Assembly (NCBI GenBank): GCA_023457475.1
Contig: JAEWLO010000171.1
Span: 1-9,416, forward strand
DNA length: 9,416 nucleotides
Reading direction: 5' to 3'
DNA from: Pseudomonadota bacterium
GTDB taxonomy: Bacteria > Pseudomonadota > Gammaproteobacteria > Xanthomonadales > Xanthomonadaceae
Position 1 is the stretch's first letter. Every line of letters begins with the position of its first letter. The notes under the pieces were generated by a model that did no database searches, was not told where the DNA came from, and saw only the letters and a list, made by a program, of their open reading frames with translations. The translations under genes were made by a program, and so were the position numbers. Positions 1 through 7,083 of this stretch are shown here, one piece after another.

Positions 1-1578
1 GTCTGGGCCCGCAACAACCGCGGCGTGCTCGGTGGCGTGGAGTGGGAACAGGACAACCAGTGGCTGGCGCTGCGCGGCGGCTACACGCGTGACCGCATCA
101 ACGCACATGGCAAGAGCACCCGGCTCACCGCCAAGCCGGCCGACCAGTCACTCACCTACGCCTCCAACGGGCGCGGTGAGATCTTCAACATCACCGGGCT
201 CAGCGATCCCGGCATCATTGCCGGCTCGCGCTACGACCTCAACAGCGCCAACGAATCGCAGACCTACGGCACCGCCGAGATCCGCGATCTGCGCCTGGAC
301 CACCGCTGGAACACCGGTCCGGACGACCGCGGCTTCGGCATTGCCAGCGGCGTCGAATACAAGCGCCTGGAAGTGGACAGCGACATCACCCGCGTGACCA
401 ACGTGCCCGGTGGCGACTTCAGCCGCTACCTCTACCAGCCGGGCTTCCAGTACCCGAAGTCGATGTACGCGCTGCCGTTCTTCAACACCCCGGCCTTCGT
501 CGCCGACGGCGGCTGGAATGCGCTCCCGGTGGACCAGGCCGGCTCCACCTACTCCAGTCTCGCCTCCGACTTCCGCTACCTGGAAACGGTCAAGAACGCC
601 TACGTATCATTCCACTACAGCACCGCCCTGATCGAGGCCGTGGCGGGCGTGCGGTATGACGACACCACCTTTACCGCGCATACCCCGGACATCACCGCCG
701 GCGTGGTGACCGGTACCGGCCGCAATGGTGGCGGCTACGACAATCTCCTGCCCTCGTTCAATCTCGTCGCGCACCTGACCGACGACATCAACCTGCGCTT
801 CAGTGCCAGCAAGACCCTGGGCCGTCCGATTCCCTCCAACATCGCCCAGGCCGAGGTCGTGAACTGCGACGGCGACAGCGGTGACTGCTCCATCTCGCGG
901 GGCAACCCGGACCTCAAGCCGCAGCGCTCCACCAACCTCGATGTCTCGCTGGAGAAGTACTTCAACAACGGTCGCGGCTACGTGTCGCTGGCCGTGTTCA
1001 ACAAGGACATCAGCGACAATATCGCCGGCATTACCACCGAAACCGTCGATGCCGAAGGTCGCGTGACGAGCATCAATACCCCGCAGAACCTCGAAGATTC
1101 CAGCGTGCGCGGCGTCGAGCTCTCGTTCGTCAACCGCGACATCGAACTGGCCGGGCAGCGCTTCGACGTGCAGTTCAACGCGGCGCAGATGGACGGCAAG
1201 ATGGTCTACGCCTACACCGGCGGCCAACGCACGCTGCATCAGCTGGCCTCCCAGCCCAAGAAGATCGCCAACCTGGGCCTCACCTGGCACCTGCCCTGGA
1301 TGAACTCCAGCCTGACCGTCAGCCAGAACTACACCGGCAAGCACATCTTCACCATCGGCGCGAACAGCTGGGGCGACCGTGGGTTCCGCTCGCGCTCGGT
1401 CACCGACCTGTCGTTCAGGAGCCAGATCAGCGAGAAGTGGGCCGTGGCGCTGAATGCCGCCAACCTGTTCGGCGAGGATCAGTACCAGACCGTGGGCGAC
1501 AACTTCGAAACCATGCGCAACCTCAACAATTACGGGGCCACCTACGCCATCCATGTCATCTACGATCTGAATCCGTGA
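1..1578 (+). CDS. TonB-dependent outer-membrane receptor, C-terminal part (5' end outside window)
   Basis: The frame is open from the first base and stops at TGA 1576-1578. About 525 codons are visible, the C-terminal barrel half of a receptor that is usually 850-1000 residues; the signal peptide, TonB box and plug domain would lie to the left. Seen: alternating hydrophobic/polar beta strands rich in Tyr, Asn and Gly, and the late-barrel signature of large proteobacterial receptors, S-K-T-L-G-R-P (about 808-828) followed by G-N-P-D-L-K-P-Q (901-924). Receptors of this type import siderophores or oligosaccharides with TonB-ExbBD energy. The 1-nt overlap with the next gene and the GH92 two genes on argue for a glycan substrate (inference). 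Oddities: it ends Y-D-L-N-P rather than with the usual terminal aromatic residue, and a small acidic loop is bracketed by two Cys codons (865-867, 886-888). The family call is firm; the substrate is not shown by sequence. Confidence 0.93.
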   Translation, partial: VWARNNRGVLGGVEWEQDNQWLALRGGYTRDRINAHGKSTRLTAKPADQSLTYASNGRGEIFNITGLSDPGIIAGSRYDLNSANESQTYGTAEIRDLRLDHRWNTGPDDRGFGIASGVEYKRLEVDSDITRVTNVPGGDFSRYLYQPGFQYPKSMYALPFFNTPAFVADGGWNALPVDQAGSTYSSLASDFRYLETVKNAYVSFHYSTALIEAVAGVRYDDTTFTAHTPDITAGVVTGTGRNGGGYDNLLPSFNLVAHLTDDINLRFSASKTLGRPIPSNIAQAEVVNCDGDSGDCSISRGNPDLKPQRSTNLDVSLEKYFNNGRGYVSLAVFNKDISDNIAGITTETVDAEGRVTSINTPQNLEDSSVRGVELSFVNRDIELAGQRFDVQFNAAQMDGKMVYAYTGGQRTLHQLASQPKKIANLGLTWHLPWMNSSLTVSQNYTGKHIFTIGANSWGDRGFRSRSVTDLSFRSQISEKWAVALNAANLFGEDQYQTVGDNFETMRNLNNYGATYAIHVIYDLNP

Positions 1579-2486
1579 TGCTTCGTTTCCGTTTCTCCGC
1601 CTCGACGAGACCCTTCGCCATGTTCCGTTCCTGCTTCCGCCTCGCGCTGTGTGCGTTGATGCTCGCTGGCTCCACGTTCACTGTGGGCGCTGCCACCGCA
1701 GAAGAAGGCACGCTGCGGGTCATGAGCTTCAACATCCGCTACGCCTCGCCCAATGACGGCGTGAACGTGTGGGAGAAGCGGCGGCCGCTTACCCTCAAGA
1801 CCGTGCAGGAGCAGCAGGCCGACCTGATCGGCATGCAGGAACTGCTGCGCGGCCAGGCCGAGTGGCTGCAGTCCCAGCTGCCGCACCACGCGTGGTTCGG
1901 GAAAGGCCGTAACGGCAACGAGGAGGACGGCAACGGGAACGAGCACATGGGCGTGTTCTACGACACCCGCAGGCTGACGCTGCTGGCGCATGGGGACTTC
2001 TGGTACTCGGACACGCCGGACAAGCCTGGCAGCAACAACTTCGATGGCCCCATGCCGCGCATGGCAACCTGGGGCCACTTCGAGGACCGTCGGACCGGAA
2101 AGCGCTTCTATCTGTTCAACACCCACCTGGCGCATACCGACGCGGCCGAAGCCCTGCGCGAGCGCAGCGCCCGGCTGCTGCTGGCCCGCATGGCCACGCT
2201 TGCCGGCACCGAGCCGGTGGTGGTGACCGGTGACTTCAACGCCCATCCGGACGGTGCGGTGCACCGCCTGCTCACCGCGACGCTCTCCGATGCCTGGGAG
2301 CAGGCACCGGTTCGCAGCGGACCGGAGAAGACCGCGCATGCGTTCACCGGCAACCCTGATGCCCGCATCGACTGGGTGCTGTACCGTCAGTTCGGCATCC
2401 GTTCGGTGCACACCGTGAATGCGCATGACGGTGCCGTGTATCCCTCCGACCATTACCCGGTCGTGGCCGAGCTGACCTGGCCATGA
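1578..2486 (+). CDS. Secreted endonuclease/exonuclease/phosphatase (EEP) superfamily hydrolase
   Basis: 302 residues from ATG 1578, which overlaps the receptor stop by one base (TGATG). No convincing Shine-Dalgarno is visible, so coupled translation is likely. An in-frame ATG at 1620 gives a more ordinary 288-residue precursor; either start leads into a signal peptide with hydrophobic core at residues 21-38 and likely cleavage after A-T-A 41. The full EEP metal-dependent catalytic set is visible: S-F-N-I-R-Y with N52, M-Q-E-L with E88, N-T-H-L (N181, H183), T-G-D-F-N (D219, N221), D265 before W-V-L-Y, and S-D-H-Y (D291, H292). The family cleaves phosphate esters and diesters with Mg2+-type metals; members act on nucleic acids, inositol phosphates, sphingomyelin and other substrates. 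Export, and position between a receptor and a GH92 mannosidase, suggest a phosphorylated glycan or glycolipid substrate (inference). A secreted nuclease scavenging phosphate is the main alternative. Confidence 0.9.
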   Translation: MLRFRFSASTRPFAMFRSCFRLALCALMLAGSTFTVGAATAEEGTLRVMSFNIRYASPNDGVNVWEKRRPLTLKTVQEQQADLIGMQELLRGQAEWLQSQLPHHAWFGKGRNGNEEDGNGNEHMGVFYDTRRLTLLAHGDFWYSDTPDKPGSNNFDGPMPRMATWGHFEDRRTGKRFYLFNTHLAHTDAAEALRERSARLLLARMATLAGTEPVVVTGDFNAHPDGAVHRLLTATLSDAWEQAPVRSGPEKTAHAFTGNPDARIDWVLYRQFGIRSVHTVNAHDGAVYPSDHYPVVAELTWP

Positions 2487-5400
2487 GGCGCGCCGCTCCC
2501 GCGCTGCTGGTGGGCAGCCTGCTTGCACTCACCCCGAGCGCCCCCGTCCTTGGGGCGCAGCCCGGTTTCGATACCTCGTTCGAGCCTGGGCAGCCCGCAC
2601 CTCCGGCGTCGGCGGAGAGACTGCAGCTCCGCGTTGGCGGTGGCCCTTCCCAGCCCTATGCGGCCAAGGCCGGAATGGGTTTGACCGGCCAGCACGCCCT
2701 GGCGTTTGAGGGCAGCGGCCGCCAACGCCTGTTCGACGTGGATGTACTGATCGAGGCCGACACCACGCTGGAGTGGGCCGTGCTGCCCGAGATCGTGGAC
2801 GGTGATACGTCCGCCTCCAGCTATGTGTCGCTGGATGCAGTGCTGGACGACGGCACCCGCGTGTCCCGTCTGCCGGCACGCGACCAGCACGGTGTCGCAC
2901 TGGGTGCGGCGGCGCAGGGAGACTCAAGGACCCTGTATCCCGAGCAGTGGGCGCACAAGCAGGTGCGGCTGGGAGAGGTTGCCGCGCTGCGCGGTCGCCG
3001 GATTGTGGCGGTCGAGCTGGACGTACAGCCGGGAAGCGGCCGCATCGCCCGGGGATGGCTCGACGACATCCGCATGCAGAGCCGTGCTCCGGTCGTCCGC
3101 GCCTCGCCCGCCGACTGGGTGCTCACCACCCGCGGCACCCAGTCCAACGGGCGCTTCTCGCGCGGCAACAACATTCCCGCTGTCGCGGTACCGCATGGTT
3201 TCAACTTCTGGACCCCGGCGACCCGCGCCGACTCGCTGTCCTGGCTGTATGCATGGAACGAGCACAACGACGCCGACAACCGACCGCGACTGCAGGCCTT
3301 CTCGCTGAGCCACCAGCCCAGCCCGTGGATGGGTGACCGGCAGACCTTCCAGGTGATGCCGTCCGCCGACAGGGGAACGCCCGATCCGGATCGTGTGGCA
3401 CGCAGCCTGGCCTTCGACCGTTCCAATGAGATCGCACGCCCGCACGAGTACCGGGTGCGCTTCGAGGGCGGCATCACGGCGGCGATCGCACCGACCGACC
3501 ATGCCGCTCTGTTCGCCTTCGGTTTCCCCGCAGACGGGGATGCCAATCTACTGTTCGACAACGTCGATGCGCGCGGGGGGATCACGCTCGATGCGCACAC
3601 CCAGACGCTGTCCGGCTACACCGATGTGCGCAGCGGCCTTTCCACCGGTGCCACCCGCATGTTCGTGTACGCCACCTTCGACCAGCCGTGGCAGCGCAGC
3701 GGTCTGCTCGACACCGGTCGGCCTACCGGCTACATCAAGTTCAATGCAGGTACGCGCGCAGTGAACATGCGCATCGCCACCTCGTTGATCTCGCTGGAGC
3801 AGGCACGGTACAACCTGGCGCTGGAAGTCGCCACCGGTGACACCCAGCAGACCGTCGCGGACCGCGCAAAAGCCGAGTGGAACGCGTTGCTGGGCCGGAT
3901 CCAGGTGGACGGGGCCAGTGACGACCAGCGCACCACGCTGTACTCCAACCTCTACCGCCTGTTCCTGTATCCCAATTCGGGTTCGGAGAACGCCGGCAGC
4001 GCTGATGCCCCGGACTGGCGCTACGCCAGCCAGAACAGTGGCTCCGCCGACAACGCGCAGGGCAACGCCACGCGCAGCTTCGCCCCGGTGCGCGACGGCC
4101 AGGTCATGGTCAACAACGGCTTCTGGGACACCTTCCGCACCGTGTGGCCTGCGTATGGCCTGATCGCGCCGGAACGCGCGGGCAGCCTCATCGACGGGTT
4201 CCTCGAGCAGTACCGCGCGGCCGGGTGGGTGGCACGCTGGTCCTCGCCCGGCTACGCCGACCTGATGGTCGGCACCAGTTCGGACGTGGCCTTTGCCGAC
4301 GCGTGGGCCAAGGGTATCGAGGGCTTCGACACCACGCTGGCCTATGAGGCCGCGCTCAGGAACGCGACCGTGATGCCGCCGGACCGTCATGTCGGCCGCA
4401 AGGGCATGGCCCACTCCACGTTCAAGGGCTATGTCAGTACCGGCACCGACGGGGGCATGGCGTGGACGATGGAACGCGCACTCAACGATTTCGGCATCGC
4501 GCAGAGGGCGGAGGGCCTGGCCGCGCAGGCGACCACGGCCGCGCGGCGTCGCCGCTACGCGGATGAAGCGGCGTACTTCCGTCATCGGGCCGGCAGCTAC
4601 GCCACGATGTTCGACCGCAGTGTCGGCTTCTTCCAGGGACGCGACGCGCAGGGGGCATGGCGCGTACCCACCGCCGACTACAACCCGCGCGTATGGGGCA
4701 ACGACTACACCGAGTCCAATGGTTGGGCCTTTGCGTTCACCGCGCCGCATGACGGCGCGGGGCTGGTCGCGCTGTACGGCGGCCGCCATGGCCTGGCAAA
4801 GAAGCTGGACACCTTCTTTGCCACCCCTGAAACCGCCGACGTCGCGTTGTCGGGGCCGCGCGGCTACCTCATCCATGAGATGACCGAGGCCCGCGATGTA
4901 CGCATGGGCATGTACGCGCACAGCAACCAGCCCGCGCACCACATTCCGTGGATGTACCTGTACGCCGGCCAGCCATGGAAAACCCAGCGCATCGTGCGCG
5001 ACATTCTCGACCGCCTGTATCTCGGCAGCGAGATCGGCCAGGGCTATCCCGGCGACGAGGACAACGGTGAGATGTCCGCCTGGTACGTGCTCGCTGCGAT
5101 GGGTCTGTACCCGCTGCGCATGGGTTCGCCGGACTACGTGATCGGCGCGCCGCTGTTCCCGGCGCTGACACTGACCCTGCCGGGCGGCAGGCAGCTGCGC
5201 GTGGAGGCCCGCAACAGCGCGCCGGAGAACGTGTACGTGCAGTCGCTCACGGTGAACGGCAAGCCATGGTCGCGCACATGGATCCCGCACCGTCTGCTGG
5301 CCGAGGGAGCCACGCTGGAGTTCGTGATGGGCCCGGAGCCTTCCACGTGGGGCAGCCGGCCGCAGGACGCACCTCCGTCGTTGACCCCTGCGGGCCAGGC

Positions 5401-5803
5401 TCCGACGACGCTGGCGGACCTCATTACAGATGGTGCACGGGTGCAGGCGAGCGGTGTGGCAGATGCTGGCGCGCTGACCGACGATGACGCCCGGACCGCA
5501 CTGGCGATGCGTGGCAATCCGATCGAGGTCGATGTCATCCTGCAGGCGGCCGCGCGCCCGACGTTCTACACCCTCACCAGCGGCGAACGGCCGATTGCGG
5601 GAGCGACCTGGGAACTGCAGGGACGCGGGCAGGGCGGGGTATGGCAGACCCTGGACACGCGTACCGACGAGCCGTTCGAGTGGTCGCACCAGACCCGGCC
5701 GTTCCGTATCGAAACGCCGGGACAATTCGTTGAGTACCGCCTCCGCATCAGCGCGCCGGGCCGCGTGGAGTTCGCCGAACTGGAGTTGCTGGCACCGCGA
5801 TGA
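2483..5803 (+). CDS. Secreted GH92 alpha-mannosidase with N- and C-terminal accessory domains
   Basis: 1106 residues; ATG 2483 overlaps the EEP stop (ATGA), with no clear Shine-Dalgarno, so translation is probably coupled. A signal peptide ends near L-G-A 25. Residues about 26-205 form an all-beta region ending G-W-L-D-D-I-R. From about 210 the GH92 N-domain begins (V-P-H-G-F-N-F-W-T-P 236-245), then the helical catalytic domain: N-G-F-W-D-T-F-R-T (545-553), G-T-S-S-D-V (597-602), Y-T-E-S-N-G-W (742-748), H-S-N-Q-P-A-H-H (813-820), G-Q-P-W-K-T-Q (829-835), G-D-E-D-N-G-E-M-S-A-W-Y (857-868). GH92 enzymes are Ca2+-dependent, inverting exo-alpha-mannosidases. By position relative to characterised members I infer E744 as the general acid and D858/D860 as the base pair. 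Residues about 975-1106 resemble an F5/8 type C (discoidin/CBM32-like) fold. Longer than typical ~750-residue GH92s because of both end domains. Oddity: Q816 where many members have Glu. Linkage specificity (1,2/1,3/phosphodiester) cannot be read directly. The stop codon lies inside a REP hairpin. Confidence 0.95.
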   Translation: MRRAAPALLVGSLLALTPSAPVLGAQPGFDTSFEPGQPAPPASAERLQLRVGGGPSQPYAAKAGMGLTGQHALAFEGSGRQRLFDVDVLIEADTTLEWAVLPEIVDGDTSASSYVSLDAVLDDGTRVSRLPARDQHGVALGAAAQGDSRTLYPEQWAHKQVRLGEVAALRGRRIVAVELDVQPGSGRIARGWLDDIRMQSRAPVVRASPADWVLTTRGTQSNGRFSRGNNIPAVAVPHGFNFWTPATRADSLSWLYAWNEHNDADNRPRLQAFSLSHQPSPWMGDRQTFQVMPSADRGTPDPDRVARSLAFDRSNEIARPHEYRVRFEGGITAAIAPTDHAALFAFGFPADGDANLLFDNVDARGGITLDAHTQTLSGYTDVRSGLSTGATRMFVYATFDQPWQRSGLLDTGRPTGYIKFNAGTRAVNMRIATSLISLEQARYNLALEVATGDTQQTVADRAKAEWNALLGRIQVDGASDDQRTTLYSNLYRLFLYPNSGSENAGSADAPDWRYASQNSGSADNAQGNATRSFAPVRDGQVMVNNGFWDTFRTVWPAYGLIAPERAGSLIDGFLEQYRAAGWVARWSSPGYADLMVGTSSDVAFADAWAKGIEGFDTTLAYEAALRNATVMPPDRHVGRKGMAHSTFKGYVSTGTDGGMAWTMERALNDFGIAQRAEGLAAQATTAARRRRYADEAAYFRHRAGSYATMFDRSVGFFQGRDAQGAWRVPTADYNPRVWGNDYTESNGWAFAFTAPHDGAGLVALYGGRHGLAKKLDTFFATPETADVALSGPRGYLIHEMTEARDVRMGMYAHSNQPAHHIPWMYLYAGQPWKTQRIVRDILDRLYLGSEIGQGYPGDEDNGEMSAWYVLAAMGLYPLRMGSPDYVIGAPLFPALTLTLPGGRQLRVEARNSAPENVYVQSLTVNGKPWSRTWIPHRLLAEGATLEFVMGPEPSTWGSRPQDAPPSLTPAGQAPTTLADLITDGARVQASGVADAGALTDDDARTALAMRGNPIEVDVILQAAARPTFYTLTSGERPIAGATWELQGRGQGGVWQTLDTRTDEPFEWSHQTRPFRIETPGQFVEYRLRISAPGRVEFAELELLAPR

Positions 5804-5823
5804 CACGCATGGCGTGTCACTAC
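5796..5823 (-). repeat. GTAG-type REP hairpin (copy 1), overlapping GH92 stop
   Basis: A perfect 8-bp inverted repeat, TGACACGC (5801-5808) and GCGTGTCA (5812-5819), surrounds a 3-nt ATG loop and is followed by CTAC (5820-5823). Read on the minus strand it starts GTAG and then folds into the hairpin, the layout of Stenotrophomonas REP (SMAG-type) elements. The first three bases of the left arm are the GH92 stop codon. It shares its core and a CGCG flank with the copy at 7666-7693. The GTAG family name is from established knowledge; the exact subfamily is not assigned. Confidence 0.8.
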
Positions 5824-5834
5824 GCGCGCGGGCG

Positions 5835-5863
5835 TTCAGCGACGCAGGGCGTCGCTCTACAAT
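5835..5863 (+). promoter_or_regulatory. Putative sigma-70 promoter for mltA
   Basis: TACAAT at 5858-5863 differs from the -10 consensus at one base. TTCAGC at 5835-5840 is a weak -35 (three of six bases) with a 17-bp spacer. Transcription would begin near 5870, leaving a short leader of about 23 bases before the mltA start. The promoter overlaps REP copy 2: the hairpin fills the spacer and its CTAC gives the first three bases of the -10 box. Judged by eye only. Confidence 0.45.
5838..5860 (-). repeat. GTAG-type REP hairpin (copy 2), upstream of mltA
   Basis: AGCGACGC (5838-5845), loop AGG, GCGTCGCT (5849-5856): a perfect 8-bp stem, again followed by CTAC (5857-5860). Same orientation as copy 1 (GTAG at the head on the minus strand), separated from it by 14 bases, forming a head-to-tail dimer. 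The stem sequence differs from copy 1 but its two arms stay fully complementary, so it is a distinct subtype of the same structure. Its CTAC overlaps the proposed -10 box of mltA. Confidence 0.75.
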
Positions 5864-5882
5864 GGGCGATCCATTCGACACC

Positions 5883-5887
5883 GAAGG
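5883..5887 (+). promoter_or_regulatory. Ribosome binding site deciding the mltA start
   Basis: GAAGG lies five bases before ATG 5893, and a lipoprotein signal begins there. This supports 5893 over the in-frame ATG at 5800, which would add 31 residues encoded across the REP hairpins. Confidence 0.6.
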
Positions 5888-5892
5888 CGCCC

Positions 5893-7041
5893 ATGACCCG
5901 AATGCTCAGGCACGCCGCCGCGACGCTGCTCGCCCTGGCCGTCCTCACCGCCTGTACGACCACCGCACCGCGCACCACGCCCGCCGCCAGCAAACCCGGC
6001 AGCACTTACGTCCCGTCCACCTGGGAGGCACTCCCCGTCGTCGGCGACGCCGACCTCCAGGCCGGCTTCACCGCGTGGCGCAGCGCCTGTCCGCGCCTCA
6101 AGAGCGACGCCATATGGGCGGGCACCTGCGCCGCCGCCGCAAACATCGCCCCCACGGCGGCCGCCATCCGGCCGTTCCTGCAGGAGCATCTCCAGGTCCT
6201 GTCACTTCGCGCCGGCACCCGCGCCGACGGTCTGATCACCGGCTACTACGAACCCATCTACGCGGGCAGTCTCACCCGCACCGCGCAGGCCGCCGTGCCG
6301 GTCTACGGGGTGCCGGCCGACATGGTCAGCGTGCAGCTGGACGGTCTCTACCCGGAACTCAATGGCAAGCGTCTGCGCGGGCGCGTGGAAGGCCGCGTGC
6401 TCAAGCCCTATGACGACGCCGCGACCATCGCCCGCAAGGGCGTCAACGCGCCGGTGCTGGCCTGGCTGACGCACCCGATGGATCTGCAGTTCCTGCAGAT
6501 CCAGGGGTCCGGCCGCATCCGCCTCGCCGACGGCCGCCAGCTGCGCATCGCCTACGCCGACCAGAACGGCCACCCCTATCGTCCCATCGGCCGCTGGCTG
6601 GTGGAGCAGGGCGAACTGAAGAAGGAAGACGTCACCATGGACGCCATCCGTGCCTGGGGCGAGGCGCACCCCGCCCGCGTACCGGAACTGCTGGCCAGCA
6701 ATCCCAGCTATGTGTTCTTCACCCAGGGCCCGGCGGGGGAAGAAGGCCCGCGCGGCTCGTTGAACGTGCCGCTTACCGCTGGCTACAGCGTCGCGGTGGA
6801 CCGCACCGTGGTGCCGCTGGGCAGCCTGCTGTGGCTGTCCACCACCCGCCCGGACGGCAGCCCGGTGGTGCGCCCGGTGGCCGCGCAGGACACCGGCGGC
6901 GCCATCGCCGGCGAGGTGCGTGCCGATCTTTACTGGGGCACGGGGGATGCCGCCGGCAAGCTCGCCGGCGACATGAAGCAGAAGGGCAACCTCTGGCTGC
7001 TGTGGCCGAAGGGTGCGCCACTGCCCACCCCGGGCGGTTGA
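5893..7041 (+). CDS. mltA: Membrane-bound lytic murein transglycosylase A (lipoprotein)
   Basis: 382 residues from ATG 5893, chosen for its Shine-Dalgarno and because it gives a short lipoprotein signal with lipobox L-T-A-C, Cys at residue 21; this predicts anchoring to the inner leaflet of the outer membrane. MltA cleaves the MurNAc-GlcNAc bond of peptidoglycan without water, leaving 1,6-anhydro-MurNAc ends, in wall growth and turnover. Motifs: G-Y-Y-E-P (117-121), F-L-Q-I-Q-G-S-G (200-207), and the 3D-domain signature A-Q-D-T-G-G-A-I (331-338) then R-A-D-L-Y-W-G (343-349). D333 should match the catalytic Asp of E. coli MltA. Length is near the E. coli protein (365). It follows the GH92 on the same strand by 89 bases but seems to have its own promoter, so it is probably a housekeeping gene unrelated to the glycan operon. 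Family call is very secure. Confidence 0.96.
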   Translation: MTRMLRHAAATLLALAVLTACTTTAPRTTPAASKPGSTYVPSTWEALPVVGDADLQAGFTAWRSACPRLKSDAIWAGTCAAAANIAPTAAAIRPFLQEHLQVLSLRAGTRADGLITGYYEPIYAGSLTRTAQAAVPVYGVPADMVSVQLDGLYPELNGKRLRGRVEGRVLKPYDDAATIARKGVNAPVLAWLTHPMDLQFLQIQGSGRIRLADGRQLRIAYADQNGHPYRPIGRWLVEQGELKKEDVTMDAIRAWGEAHPARVPELLASNPSYVFFTQGPAGEEGPRGSLNVPLTAGYSVAVDRTVVPLGSLLWLSTTRPDGSPVVRPVAAQDTGGAIAGEVRADLYWGTGDAAGKLAGDMKQKGNLWLLWPKGAPLPTPGG

Positions 7042-7083
7042 AACGCGCTACGCTCGGCACCGCGCGAACACCCCAACCGCAGC

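Noticed and set aside
607..1554. 315-codon minus-strand frame opposite the receptor
   Set aside because: Low-complexity Val/Gly/Asp/His composition and no motif; a mirror frame of the receptor gene.
1437..1577. Longer in-frame start for the EEP gene inside the receptor gene
   Set aside because: It would add 47 Arg/Gln-rich residues that bury the signal peptide, and overlaps the receptor by 140 bases.
1560..2528. 322-codon minus-strand frame opposite the EEP gene
   Set aside because: No motif, biased composition, and the plus strand carries every EEP catalytic residue.
1578..5803. Assignment to the described Xanthomonas N-glycan (nix) cluster
   Set aside because: That cluster includes GH92 enzymes, but the other glycosidases expected with it are not visible here and I know of no EEP gene in it, so I leave the gene symbols empty.
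5796..5860. CRISPR-like repeat array
   Set aside because: Only two hairpins with different stems and a 14-base gap; no regular spacers and no cas genes. The GTAG REP layout explains it better.
3548..5881. 777-codon open frame on the minus strand opposite GH92
   Set aside because: It lies antisense to a gene with a full GH92 motif set, has no recognisable domain, and is Arg/Gly/Val/His-rich, as expected from the mirror of a GC-rich coding sequence.
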